Of a stretch of 64,000 nt of DNA, positions 18,991 through 30,192 are shown in pieces. The stretch lies in assembly GCA_018883785.1 (NCBI GenBank), contig JAHLFO010000111.1, forward strand, positions 1-64,000, written 5' to 3'. Under the pieces are notes generated by a model, which was not told the DNA's origin, made no database searches, and saw only the letters and a program-made list of their open reading frames with translations. The DNA is from Candidatus Bacteroides intestinipullorum (lineage in GTDB: Bacteria > Bacteroidota > Bacteroidia > Bacteroidales > Bacteroidaceae). The translations under genes and the position numbers were made by a program. Position 1 is the first letter of the stretch. Every line of letters begins with the position of its first letter.

Positions 18991-21117
18991 ATGAAACCAA
19001 CATTCAGCCAACGGATAGCCGCCACGCTCGGCATTGCGGAGAAGCAAGTGGAACATACCCTCGAGTTGCTCGAAGAGGGAGCCACCATCCCATTCATCAG
19101 CCGATACCGCAAAGAGCGGACAGGCGGGTTGGACGAGGTGCAAATCGAGGCCATTCAAAACCAGCACGAAAAACTGGAGGAAATGGCCAAACGCAAAGAA
19201 ACTATCCTCAACACCATAAACGAACAGGGCAAACTGACCCCGGACTTGCAAGAGCGCATCGAAGAGACGTGGGATAACGCCCTGCTGGAAGACCTCTACC
19301 TGCCTTACAAACCCAAACGGAAGACCCGTGCCGAAGCAGCCCGCCAAAAAGGCCTGGAACCACTGGCCACCCTGCTGATGCAGCAACGGGAAGCGCATCC
19401 TGAACGAGCTGCCGCACGCTTCGTCAAGGGAGAAGTGAAAGACATCGAAGATGCCCTGAAAGGCGCCCGAGACATCCTGGCTGAACAAGTCAGCGAAGAC
19501 GAAAAGGCGCGCAACACCCTGCGCAACGCCTTCGCCCGGCAAGCCATCCTGACAGCCAAAGTCATAAAAGGCAAAGAGGCCGAAGCCGCCAAATACCTCG
19601 ATTACTTCGACTTCGCGCAACCCTTGAAACGATGCAGCTCGCATCAATTGCTGGCCATCCGGCGGGCAGAAGCTGAGGGCTTGCTGAAAGTATCCATCAG
19701 CCCCAATGATGAAGAATGTGCAGACAGGTTGGAGAGACGCTTTGTACGTAGCAACAACGCGTGCGCCCGGCAAGTACAAGATGCCGTACGGGATGCCTAC
19801 AAACGTCTGCTGAAGCCCTCCATTGAAACCGAATTTGCGGCCCAGAGCAAAGAGAAAGCAGATGACGAAGCCATCCGCGTCTTTACCGGAAATCTCCGCC
19901 AATTGTTGCTGGCACCGCCCTTAGGCCGGAAACGGGTGATGGGCATCGACCCGGGATTCCGCACCGGATGCAAGGTGGTCTGCCTGGACGAACAGGGCAA
20001 CTTGCTGCACAATGAAAACATCTATCCCCATCCACCCGTCAACAAAGCCAGGGAAGCCGCAGCCAAACTCCAGCAGATGATAGAGACGTATCAAATTGAC
20101 GCCATAGCCGTCGGCAATGGGACGGCAGGCCGGGAGACGGAAGATTTTCTGAGGAAACAGACCTTCCGACGGGACATCCAGGTGTTCATGGTCAGCGAAC
20201 AAGGTGCTTCGGTGTACTCCGCCTCGAAGATTGCCCGTGATGAATTTCCCGAATATGACGTCACCGTGCGGGGAGCAGTATCCATCGGACGCCGTCTGAT
20301 GGATCCACTGGCCGAACTAGTAAAGATTGACCCCAAATCTATCGGCGTAGGCCAATACCAACACGATGTAGACCAGACCAAACTGAAGAAGTCATTGGAT
20401 CAAACCGTGGAAAGCTGCGTGAACCTGGTTGGCGTGAATGTCAACACCGCAGGCACGCCCCTGCTGACCTACATCTCCGGCGTAGGGCCTCAACTGGCGC
20501 AAAACATCGTGAACTACCGTACGGAAAACGGACCTTTCGCCTCGCGCAAAGAGCTGATGAAAGTGCCCCGGATGGGTGCCAAAGCTTTTGAGCAATGTGC
20601 CGGCTTCTTACGCATCCCGCAAGCCGGTAATCCGCTGGACAATACGGCTGTACACCCTGAGAGCTACCCCGTGGTGGAACAAATGGCCCGTGACCTGGAT
20701 TGCACGGTCAGCCAACTCATCTCCGATAAAGAAAAGCGGAAACAGATAGACTTGAAACGCTACCTCAGTCCCACCGTAGGCATGCCCACACTGACCGACA
20801 TACTGGCAGAACTGGACAAACCGGGCAGAGATCCACGCGGGCCTATCCAGTTCTTCGAATTCGACCCGAACATACGTGCCATCACGGACTTGCGCGAAGG
20901 CATGGAATTGCCAGGCATTGTGACCAACATCACCGACTTCGGTGTCTTCGTTGACATCGGCATCAAGGAGAACGGATTGGTACACCGATCAAAACTGGCA
21001 GACCGTTACGTGGCCGATCCCAATGAAGTGGTTTCCATCCACCAGCATATCCGGGTACGTGTCATTGGCATTGACCTTGACAGGAAGAGAATCCAGCTCC
21101 AAAAAATAGAAGATTAA
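18991..21117 (+). CDS. tex: Tex family S1 RNA-binding transcription accessory protein
   Basis: Tex_N, YqgF-like (GIDPGFRTGCKV), HhH and C-terminal S1 domain (GIVTNITDFGVFVDIG); internal ATG (MKPTFSQRIA) chosen as start. Confidence 0.93.
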   Translation: MKPTFSQRIAATLGIAEKQVEHTLELLEEGATIPFISRYRKERTGGLDEVQIEAIQNQHEKLEEMAKRKETILNTINEQGKLTPDLQERIEETWDNALLEDLYLPYKPKRKTRAEAARQKGLEPLATLLMQQREAHPERAAARFVKGEVKDIEDALKGARDILAEQVSEDEKARNTLRNAFARQAILTAKVIKGKEAEAAKYLDYFDFAQPLKRCSSHQLLAIRRAEAEGLLKVSISPNDEECADRLERRFVRSNNACARQVQDAVRDAYKRLLKPSIETEFAAQSKEKADDEAIRVFTGNLRQLLLAPPLGRKRVMGIDPGFRTGCKVVCLDEQGNLLHNENIYPHPPVNKAREAAAKLQQMIETYQIDAIAVGNGTAGRETEDFLRKQTFRRDIQVFMVSEQGASVYSASKIARDEFPEYDVTVRGAVSIGRRLMDPLAELVKIDPKSIGVGQYQHDVDQTKLKKSLDQTVESCVNLVGVNVNTAGTPLLTYISGVGPQLAQNIVNYRTENGPFASRKELMKVPRMGAKAFEQCAGFLRIPQAGNPLDNTAVHPESYPVVEQMARDLDCTVSQLISDKEKRKQIDLKRYLSPTVGMPTLTDILAELDKPGRDPRGPIQFFEFDPNIRAITDLREGMELPGIVTNITDFGVFVDIGIKENGLVHRSKLADRYVADPNEVVSIHQHIRVRVIGIDLDRKRIQLQKIED

Positions 21118-21135
21118 ACCCTCAAAATAAACACT

Positions 21136-22176
21136 ATGAAACTGTACAAACTACTGATTCTGGCGGTCGTCTTATGCACCGCAGGAACTGCCTTGGCGCA
21201 GAAGACCAAGAAAATCTACGTGCCCAAAGCCGGCACAATGGTGGAACTACTCACCGAAGAAGAAGCCAACAAGATCACCCATCTCCGCCTAATGGGCAAG
21301 CTGAATGCCGTAGACTTCCGCCACCTGCGCGATGAGTTCACCCAACTGCGTTCGCTGGACCTCTCGCAAGCCTCCATCAGCCTGTACGCCGGAAAGGGCG
21401 GCACAAGGGAAGGATTTCACATCTATCCGGCCAACACGATACCCATGTTCGCCTTCTGCAAGTCAATGGACGGTCAGACATACGTCGGCAAAGAAACATT
21501 AGCCCGCATCATCCTGCCTCCCGGGCTGAAAGAAATCGGCAAAGCCGCTTTCAAAGGCTGCAACAAGTTGGGCATTTGCCAAATACGCGCAGACAAAGCC
21601 CCCTCTCTGCAAGACGAAGCCCTGGCGGACAGCATCACGGCCATCTTTGTGCCCGACGGCAGCAGCAATACCTATCGGAGCCAGGAAAAATGGAAAACAT
21701 TTGCCTTCGTTGAAGGAGAACCCACCTCGGTCAAGGTGCAAATCAGCCGCATGGGCAGCCTGGCCAGCGAGCTGATCCAGAGGGGGAAACAGCCCAATGA
21801 CGTTAATTTCCTGACCATAGAAGGCAAGCTGGACGAAGCAGACTTCACTCTGATCCGTGATTATATGCCCAATCTGGTCTATATCAACATGGAAAACAGC
21901 AATGCCACGTCCATCCCGGAATATACCTTCACACAAAAGAAATTCCTGCTCAGGGTACTGCTGCCCAAGGGACTACAAAGCATCGGCCAGCGCGCATTCA
22001 GCGGCTGTACCCGCCTCTGCGGCACCTTGCAGCTGCCCCCCACCCTGACAGCCATCGAGTTTGGTGCCTTCATCGGATGCGACAATCTACGCCGGGTAGT
22101 GGTCACGGGCAACAACCTTACGACGCTGGGAGACAAATTGTTCGGAGAGGGGGAAAGCAAACTGGTTTACCCCTAA
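21136..22176 (+). CDS. Secreted leucine-rich repeat protein (BspA-like, LRR_5 type)
   Basis: Signal peptide; repeats like ARIILPPGLKEIGKAAFKGCNKL and RVLLPKGLQSIGQRAFSGCTRL. Confidence 0.85.
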   Translation: MKLYKLLILAVVLCTAGTALAQKTKKIYVPKAGTMVELLTEEEANKITHLRLMGKLNAVDFRHLRDEFTQLRSLDLSQASISLYAGKGGTREGFHIYPANTIPMFAFCKSMDGQTYVGKETLARIILPPGLKEIGKAAFKGCNKLGICQIRADKAPSLQDEALADSITAIFVPDGSSNTYRSQEKWKTFAFVEGEPTSVKVQISRMGSLASELIQRGKQPNDVNFLTIEGKLDEADFTLIRDYMPNLVYINMENSNATSIPEYTFTQKKFLLRVLLPKGLQSIGQRAFSGCTRLCGTLQLPPTLTAIEFGAFIGCDNLRRVVVTGNNLTTLGDKLFGEGESKLVYP

Positions 22177-22190
22177 CCGAGAAAAACAAA

Positions 22191-22230
22191 CCGGAGGCTA
22201 CGGTCCTCAGACTTGAGGTGCAGCCTCCGG
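22191..22230. terminator. Hairpin between convergent LRR and ABC-F genes
   Basis: CCGGAGGCTac...gcAGCCTCCGG. Confidence 0.7.
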
Positions 22231-22252
22231 CTTTAGATAAGTGAGTGCATGC

Positions 22253-23878
<1,626 letters not shown>

Positions 23879-23928
23879 TTACGCTAAAAAATATAAGATA
23901 AATGGTCAGGAATTTGAGGTATATCGCC

Positions 23929-23994
23929 GGGCATGGGCGGGCGAGCCCCCGAGCACGGACGGGCGAGCCGCTAAGCACGGGCGGGCGAGCCGCT
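23929..23994 (+). repeat. 22-bp tandem array upstream of grpE-dnaJ
   Basis: GGGCATGGGCGGGCGAGCCCCC / GAGCACGGACGGGCGAGCCGCT / AAGCACGGGCGGGCGAGCCGCT, exactly 22 bp apart. Confidence 0.9.
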
Positions 23995-24187
23995 GTCCGC
24001 AACCTACCGCATATCCCCTTTTGCGGCTGCAAAGATAGCGAAAATACGCGAATGAATGGCAAAATCAGATGACAATGTGACACAAAAGCACTAACTTTGC
24101 AGCCTCTAACGGAGGATATGCCATTTTGGCAAACTTTTTGTTGGAGCGAACAAAAATACTTCAATATAAAATAATAACAACTACGAT

Positions 24188-24769
24188 ATGAACGAGAAAG
24201 AAAAATCGAACCTGAAGGAAGAAGACCTGAAGGCACAGTGCGACAACAAAGAGGCGCAAAGTCCCAATGAAAAGTCTGGAGAGCAAGAGGCTCCGCAGAA
24301 CAAAGAGGAAGAGTTGGCCAATGAGTTGAAGAAAGCCAACGAGGTGATAGAAGAGCAGAAAGACAAATACCTGCGTCTGTCTGCCGAATTCGACAACTAC
24401 CGCAAGCGCACCATGAAGGAGAAGGCAGAGCTCATCCTGAACGGTGGCGAGAAAAGCATCAGCAGCATCCTCCCCGTGGTGGACGACTTGGAACGTGCGC
24501 TGAAAAACATGGAAACCGCCACTGACGTCAAAGCTGTGAAAGAAGGTGTGGAACTCATCTACAACAAATTCATGACCGTATTGGGACAAAACGGCGTGAA
24601 AGTCATCGAGACCCATGACCAGCCGCTCAATACCGACTTCCATGAAGCCATTGCCGTCATCCCGGCTCCGGAAGAAGGTAAAAAAGGGAAAATCCTGGAT
24701 TGCGTACAGACAGGTTATACATTGAACGACAAAGTCATCCGCCACGCAAAGGTTGTGGTAGGAGAATAA
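24188..24769 (+). CDS. grpE: Nucleotide exchange factor GrpE
   Basis: KYLRLSAEFDNYRKRTMKEK...GYTLNDKVIRHAKVVVGE. Confidence 0.97.
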   Translation: MNEKEKSNLKEEDLKAQCDNKEAQSPNEKSGEQEAPQNKEEELANELKKANEVIEEQKDKYLRLSAEFDNYRKRTMKEKAELILNGGEKSISSILPVVDDLERALKNMETATDVKAVKEGVELIYNKFMTVLGQNGVKVIETHDQPLNTDFHEAIAVIPAPEEGKKGKILDCVQTGYTLNDKVIRHAKVVVGE

Positions 24770-24781
24770 AGCAGGAAGGGC

Positions 24782-25948
24782 ATGGAAAAAAGAGACTACT
24801 ATGAAGTGCTAGGCGTTGAGAAGAACGCTTCGGAAGACGAGATAAAGAAGGCATACCGCAAGAAAGCCATCCAATACCATCCCGACCGCAACCCGGGTGA
24901 CAAGGAAGCCGAAGAGAAATTCAAAGAAGCAGCCGAAGCCTACGACGTGCTGAGCAACCCGGATAAACGGGCGCGCTATGACCAATTCGGGCATGCAGGC
25001 ATGAGCGGCGCAGCCGGCAACGGCGGACCGTTCGGAGGATTCGGCGGAGGCATGTCTATGGACGACATCTTCTCCATGTTCGGCGATATTTTCGGCGGGC
25101 ATGGCGGCTTCGGAGGATTCAGCGGATTTGGCGGAGGCGGTGGCGCCCAACAACGCCGATACCGGGGGTCGGACTTGAGAGTCAAAGTGAAGCTGACCTT
25201 GAAGGAAATCTCCACCGGCGTTGAAAAGAAGTTCAAGCTGAAGAAATACGTGCCTTGTCCGCATTGCCACGGTACGGGCGCTGAAGGAAACAGCGGCGTG
25301 GAGACCTGCCCGACGTGTAAAGGGACCGGCTCCGTCATCCGCAACCAACAAACCATCTTAGGCACCATGCAGACGCGCACAACTTGTCCCACCTGTGGAG
25401 GCGAAGGCCACATCATCAAAGACAAGTGCAAGGAATGCGGTGGCGAAGGCATCGTCTATGGCGAAGAGATCGTGACGGTAAAGATTCCCAAAGGCGTGGC
25501 AGAGGGCATGCAACTCTCCATGAGCGGCAAAGGCAATGCAGGCAAACACAACGGCGTGCCGGGCGACTTGCTGATTCTGGTGGAAGAGGAACCGGACAAA
25601 GAACTGATTCGCGACGAGAACGACCTGATATACAACTTGCTGCTCAGCTTCCCCACAGCAGCTTTGGGCGGAACCGTAGAAATCCCGACCATAGACGGCA
25701 AAGTGAAAGTAAAGATAGAACCAGGCACCCAACCGGGCAAGGTACTCCGCCTGCGCAACAAGGGTCTGCCCAGCGTAAACGGATACGGCACAGGCGATTT
25801 GCTGGTGAATGTCAGCGTATACGTTCCCGAAACCTTGAACAAAGATGAAAAGAAAGCCTTGGAAGAGATGGAGAAAGCAGACAACTTCCAGCCCAACACC
25901 TCTATCAAGGAAAAGATTTTCAGGAAGTTCAGGAACTTGTTTGAATAA
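24782..25948 (+). CDS. dnaJ: Molecular chaperone DnaJ
   Basis: J domain with HPD, G/F-rich region, four CxxCxGxG zinc motifs. Confidence 0.98.
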   Translation: MEKRDYYEVLGVEKNASEDEIKKAYRKKAIQYHPDRNPGDKEAEEKFKEAAEAYDVLSNPDKRARYDQFGHAGMSGAAGNGGPFGGFGGGMSMDDIFSMFGDIFGGHGGFGGFSGFGGGGGAQQRRYRGSDLRVKVKLTLKEISTGVEKKFKLKKYVPCPHCHGTGAEGNSGVETCPTCKGTGSVIRNQQTILGTMQTRTTCPTCGGEGHIIKDKCKECGGEGIVYGEEIVTVKIPKGVAEGMQLSMSGKGNAGKHNGVPGDLLILVEEEPDKELIRDENDLIYNLLLSFPTAALGGTVEIPTIDGKVKVKIEPGTQPGKVLRLRNKGLPSVNGYGTGDLLVNVSVYVPETLNKDEKKALEEMEKADNFQPNTSIKEKIFRKFRNLFE

Positions 25949-25979
25949 GGCTTCATAGTAGCCTCTCTTGTAAGAACAA

Positions 25980-26030
25980 AAAACGGGCGGCTTTCAGCAC
26001 CAACGAAGTGCGAAAGCCGCCCGTTTTATT
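25980..26030. terminator. Bidirectional terminator between dnaJ and the Wzz gene
   Basis: AAAACGGGCGGCTTTC-...-GAAAGCCGCCCGTTTT. Confidence 0.88.
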
Positions 26031-26059
26031 TCCAGATATTCTCAACGATATTAATCCTT

Positions 26060-27199
26060 TTATGCCTCAGCTGTGGATGTCTCCGAAACCTTGGGCTTTC
26101 TCCAGCCCTTGACGAAGTCTTTCACAAAAAGAATCCAACCCACACTGCCTACGCCTGCCAAGAAAACAAAAGCTACCAGAATCAGCATCTTGCTGGGCTT
26201 AGCCGCACGCAAGGGCACAGTTGCCGGTTGCACAACGGTATAAACCGGCGTGATTTCCTGCACTTTAGCCTTGGCCATCTGCAATTGTTGGGCTACTTGT
26301 GTATACACTTGGAAGGCCAGATTCATCTCATTCTGTAGACGTTCCTGCTCAGCGCGGAAACTCAAAAGGACTATGCTCTGATTGGCATCCACGAAACTGG
26401 CATATTTTTCCTGGGCTTCCATATACTCCTGCTTGGCTTCTTTGTACAACTTCTCCATATAGGCCAAATCATGGCGTGCCTTATTGGTACGGTAGTCCGT
26501 AATGTAATTTTGCAGGCTGTGCATGATCGTATCGGTCAACGAGGCGGAAATCAACGGGTCTTGCATGGTGACAGTCAGAGTGGTTACTCCTGTCTTTTTG
26601 TCCACATTGACCGCTATCCGACCACTTAAGGCATTAGCCATATTGGATTCCTCTTGCGTCAGATGGAAAGGATCCAATTCTGCAGGTCCACCCTGTTCCT
26701 CTTCCTTGTCCTTAAAAAGAGACGCGAGCCATCCTATTGCCCGAAAAGGCGCGGACGTGATGACACCCCACCAAGGCGCACGCTGATAGTCCTTCAGATA
26801 GACATACAAGGTGGTATCAATCTCGGCCTCCCCGTCCTGTACACGCACATCGAAGAGGCTCGTTAAGAACGGAGTGGAGCTCACTATATCCGGATACAAT
26901 TCTGGCGACAAGGCATCTTCACCGCTTGAAGTCCGCAAATTGACACCCGCCATGGCCGCCAATGCCCCCAAGTTACTGGAACTACTTCTTCCCCCAACCT
27001 CAGGAGCCAAAGTGACACTCGTGGCATACTCTTTGGGAATGCTAAAAGCTACCACCAGAGCCACAATGACAGCTATGCCACACGCCTTAAGTACCAGTTT
27101 ACGCCCCGCCCATACCTTTTGGGCAAGCTCTATCAAATCAATTTCCTGTTCCTCCGGATTCTGCGGAGCAACAGTCTGTTGCTTCATTTCCTCACTCAT
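26060..27199 (-). CDS. Wzz/chain length determinant family protein
   Basis: N- and C-terminal TM segments, Wzz motif, coiled coil, VVQPATVPLRAAKPSKMLILVA. Confidence 0.9.
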   Translation of the reverse strand: MSEEMKQQTVAPQNPEEQEIDLIELAQKVWAGRKLVLKACGIAVIVALVVAFSIPKEYATSVTLAPEVGGRSSSSNLGALAAMAGVNLRTSSGEDALSPELYPDIVSSTPFLTSLFDVRVQDGEAEIDTTLYVYLKDYQRAPWWGVITSAPFRAIGWLASLFKDKEEEQGGPAELDPFHLTQEESNMANALSGRIAVNVDKKTGVTTLTVTMQDPLISASLTDTIMHSLQNYITDYRTNKARHDLAYMEKLYKEAKQEYMEAQEKYASFVDANQSIVLLSFRAEQERLQNEMNLAFQVYTQVAQQLQMAKAKVQEITPVYTVVQPATVPLRAAKPSKMLILVAFVFLAGVGSVGWILFVKDFVKGWRKPKVSETSTAEA

Positions 27200-27214
27200 T
27201 TTCCATGCACTTTT

Positions 27215-29725
27215 TTACTTAAACAGATTTACCAAAGTCGCAATCATAGTAGCCAATGAAGCAGTTGATGTCCCCATGCTTATAATCTCGGCAGGCGTCA
27301 TTTTGTTCCTTCTGTCCTTAGTCGGAACAATAATCTCACATCCCGGTTCTATTGCTTTAGAACTGCTGGAGCGAGGACGCGCCACAGTACCATTCATATA
27401 AACGACATAAGCTTTCCGTTTCTTGGCATTATTACCATAGCCGCCAGCTTGATCAATATAATATTTCAAGTTCTCACCTTTCTTATAAGTTACAGTATTG
27501 GGATACATCACTGCTCCGCTAATTTTGACCGTACTGACATATTCGGGTACATACAAAATATCGCCATTGCGCAACACCAAATCATCATCCGACCCAGGAT
27601 TTGCCAAAGCACCCTCCAAGCTGATGCCCACCGGATAGAAGTCAGATTGGTCTATCATACTCACAGCTATAGAATCTTGCCCGCCACGGCTTTTCGCCAT
27701 ACGCACGGCATCATCGCGCCTGCGAATCTCATCTTCTGTCATCTCACGAATCAGACGGGCACCACGCACATAGGCATCCGGAGTAACGCCACCGGCTTTC
27801 TTTATTATGTCGCTCAAGCGTTCATTCTTTTTAGACAACGCATAATTGCCACTAAACAACACTTCGCCGGAAACCATAACATTCTGCTGCTCTCGATAAG
27901 CGGGGCTCCTACGTATGTATACCTCATCAAATGGAAGCAGATGGAAGTCTTCGCTTCCCTTACCCACTAAAAGCCCATCCTTCAAATCAAAAACAAAGCT
28001 TTCGCCAACAACCGTACTATACGCCGCACTCTTCGGATTTTTCACACGACGGGCCACCTCAACTTTTGTTGTCGCAGCAGCTTCCAACAATCCGCCCGCC
28101 TGTACCACAAGATCTTCGATAGTCGTATTTTCTGAATAGAGATAAGTACCTGGATTAGCCACTTCACCGTGGATGGTCAGCGTAGCTTCTTCTTTCAAAT
28201 CATGAATGCTTGGAATATAGATTACATCATTTTTTTGCAAAGGAATATCGGCTACCGTACCGTTCAAAATGCCTTTCATATCCAGCTGGATGATCTCGTG
28301 CTCCAAATCCTCATGCTCTCTATCCAGGATGGCACGGTTTAAGAAAGCATCACCTCGCACGCCTTCGGCCTTTTCAACGAGTTGTTTTACAGTATTCATC
28401 TTGCTGTCCAGTTGATAGAGTCCCGGACGATAGACTGCGCCTCGAAGCTCCACACGATTTTCAAAACGCTGAAGAACAGAATCAACCGTCACCACATCCC
28501 CATCATTCATGAGGAAGGTGGCATATTCTTCGTCATCTACATTATATACTTGCATTTCCCTGCCACTCTTGCGAATGACACGAATGGCATTTTTATAAGC
28601 ATCACCAGTAAAACCTCCGGCATAATCCAACAATAGATTAGCAGCTTCTCCCGGCTTCATCTCATAAAACATCGGTCTTTTAACCTTCCCCAGTATTTGT
28701 ACCAAGGATTGATAGGGCTGAACCAGAATGACATCTCCGTCTTGCAAACGCACATCATCCTTCATCTTGCCTTTCAAAATGAAATCATACACGTCCACAT
28801 CCGCCACGACATCGCCATTGCGCACCACCCGAATGCTACGTAAGCTGCCAATGTCGTTCACACCGCCTGCACGATAGAGTGCATGAAAAACGGAAGCAAA
28901 AGAAGATAAGGTATAAGTGCCAGGCACGGCTACTTCTCCCATTACATTTACTTGAATGGATCGGATTTCACCCAAAGTCAACTTTACTTGCGTATTAGGT
29001 ACATTGCCCGAAACGCCCGAATAGATTTTGACAAATTGCTCGCGTAAATAGTCATTAGCTTCACGTACAGTCTTCCCGCTCAAATAAACGGGTCCAAGAT
29101 TACTAACCAGTATGCTGCCTTCCGGAGATATAGTCTCGCGAATGGTTGTCTCAGATGCTCCCCACACATCAATAATCACCTCATCACCAGGTCCCAAGCG
29201 ATAATCCACGGGAGTAGCCACATTAATATTCGGCTCGAAAGTCAAGTATTGATTGGTGAAAATATTATGGCCAAAAATCTGTTGAGTAGGGTCTTTTTTT
29301 TCTTCTTCACGATAGTAATCTTTCTCCCACATCAATGAATCTTCTTCTGTCTTGTTTTCATCCAAACTAGGGTCCAACCGATCACTCTGCAAACGGCGAG
29401 AGGGAGAAAGTTTTTGCCCACGCTTGCCGTCTTTCTTCATAGTCTCATCTGTTTCGGACTTTGAACGGGAACGCTTTGTATTTTTTTGATTATCCTCCGA
29501 AAGCTGCTTATCGGTTTCACCAGATTGATACTGTTCATAGATATTTTCCAGCTGTTCTCTCGTTACCCCCCTACGCATCAGCTCAGAAGCTATTTGTTGT
29601 TGACTTTTTCCGGCCTGGCTGGCACTCTTCACATACTGGACAATCTGATCATCGGTCATCTGCTGAGCCACTACAGTGCCGCAAATAACGAACATCAAGG
29701 AAAAAAACAAAATAATTCTACGCAT
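27215..29725 (-). CDS. Polysaccharide export protein with multiple SLBB domains (Wza-like)
   Basis: DYRLGPGDEVIIDVWGASETTIRETISPEGSI and repeated SLBB domains. Confidence 0.93.
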   Translation of the reverse strand: MRRIILFFSLMFVICGTVVAQQMTDDQIVQYVKSASQAGKSQQQIASELMRRGVTREQLENIYEQYQSGETDKQLSEDNQKNTKRSRSKSETDETMKKDGKRGQKLSPSRRLQSDRLDPSLDENKTEEDSLMWEKDYYREEEKKDPTQQIFGHNIFTNQYLTFEPNINVATPVDYRLGPGDEVIIDVWGASETTIRETISPEGSILVSNLGPVYLSGKTVREANDYLREQFVKIYSGVSGNVPNTQVKLTLGEIRSIQVNVMGEVAVPGTYTLSSFASVFHALYRAGGVNDIGSLRSIRVVRNGDVVADVDVYDFILKGKMKDDVRLQDGDVILVQPYQSLVQILGKVKRPMFYEMKPGEAANLLLDYAGGFTGDAYKNAIRVIRKSGREMQVYNVDDEEYATFLMNDGDVVTVDSVLQRFENRVELRGAVYRPGLYQLDSKMNTVKQLVEKAEGVRGDAFLNRAILDREHEDLEHEIIQLDMKGILNGTVADIPLQKNDVIYIPSIHDLKEEATLTIHGEVANPGTYLYSENTTIEDLVVQAGGLLEAAATTKVEVARRVKNPKSAAYSTVVGESFVFDLKDGLLVGKGSEDFHLLPFDEVYIRRSPAYREQQNVMVSGEVLFSGNYALSKKNERLSDIIKKAGGVTPDAYVRGARLIREMTEDEIRRRDDAVRMAKSRGGQDSIAVSMIDQSDFYPVGISLEGALANPGSDDDLVLRNGDILYVPEYVSTVKISGAVMYPNTVTYKKGENLKYYIDQAGGYGNNAKKRKAYVVYMNGTVARPRSSSSKAIEPGCEIIVPTKDRRNKMTPAEIISMGTSTASLATMIATLVNLFK

Positions 29726-29995
29726 AAAAAGAATTCAGTAAATGTTTATATCTACTTGCTTGAGCTAAGTCGGCGACAAAGGTAGCATTTTTTGCTTATA
29801 TTCCCCGCATACAGTCTTTTAGTTTTTCTAAAAACATGCAATGCCCTTCCCTACTAATAATATAACCATAAGAAATAAGCCACCTCTAATCTACTTTTAG
29901 AAGAACGACGCTAAAAAAGTGCCTCGCAAATTTGGAGATATAAAACTATTTTGCGTACCTTTGCACCGTCAAAAACGAAAGCAAGCGTTTTGATT

Positions 29996-30068
29996 CGGAA
30001 TGTAGCGCAGTTGGTAGCGCACTACGTTCGGGACGTAGGGGTCGGGCGTTCGAGTCGCCTCATTCCGA
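29996..30068 (+). tRNA. tRNA-Pro (CGG)
   Basis: CGGAATGTAGCGCAGTTGGTAGCGCACTACGTTCGGGACGTAGGGGTCGGGCGTTCGAGTCGCCTCATTCCGA; anticodon loop TTCGGGA; TACCTTTG promoter element upstream. Confidence 0.95.
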
Positions 30069-30081
30069 CAGGACAAGAGAT

Positions 30082-30112
30082 GAAGCCATTGCAAAAGCAA
30101 TGGCTTCTTTAT
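30082..30112 (+). terminator. Terminator of tRNA-Pro
   Basis: GAAGCCATTGC-aaaa-GCAATGGCTTCTTTATTTTT. Confidence 0.9.
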
Positions 30113-30192
30113 TTTTGCACACTGCGCTATGCCTTTTTATAAAAATTACACTACCTTTGTGCCTATTCTTCTATAGTATCGTACTGCACTGA

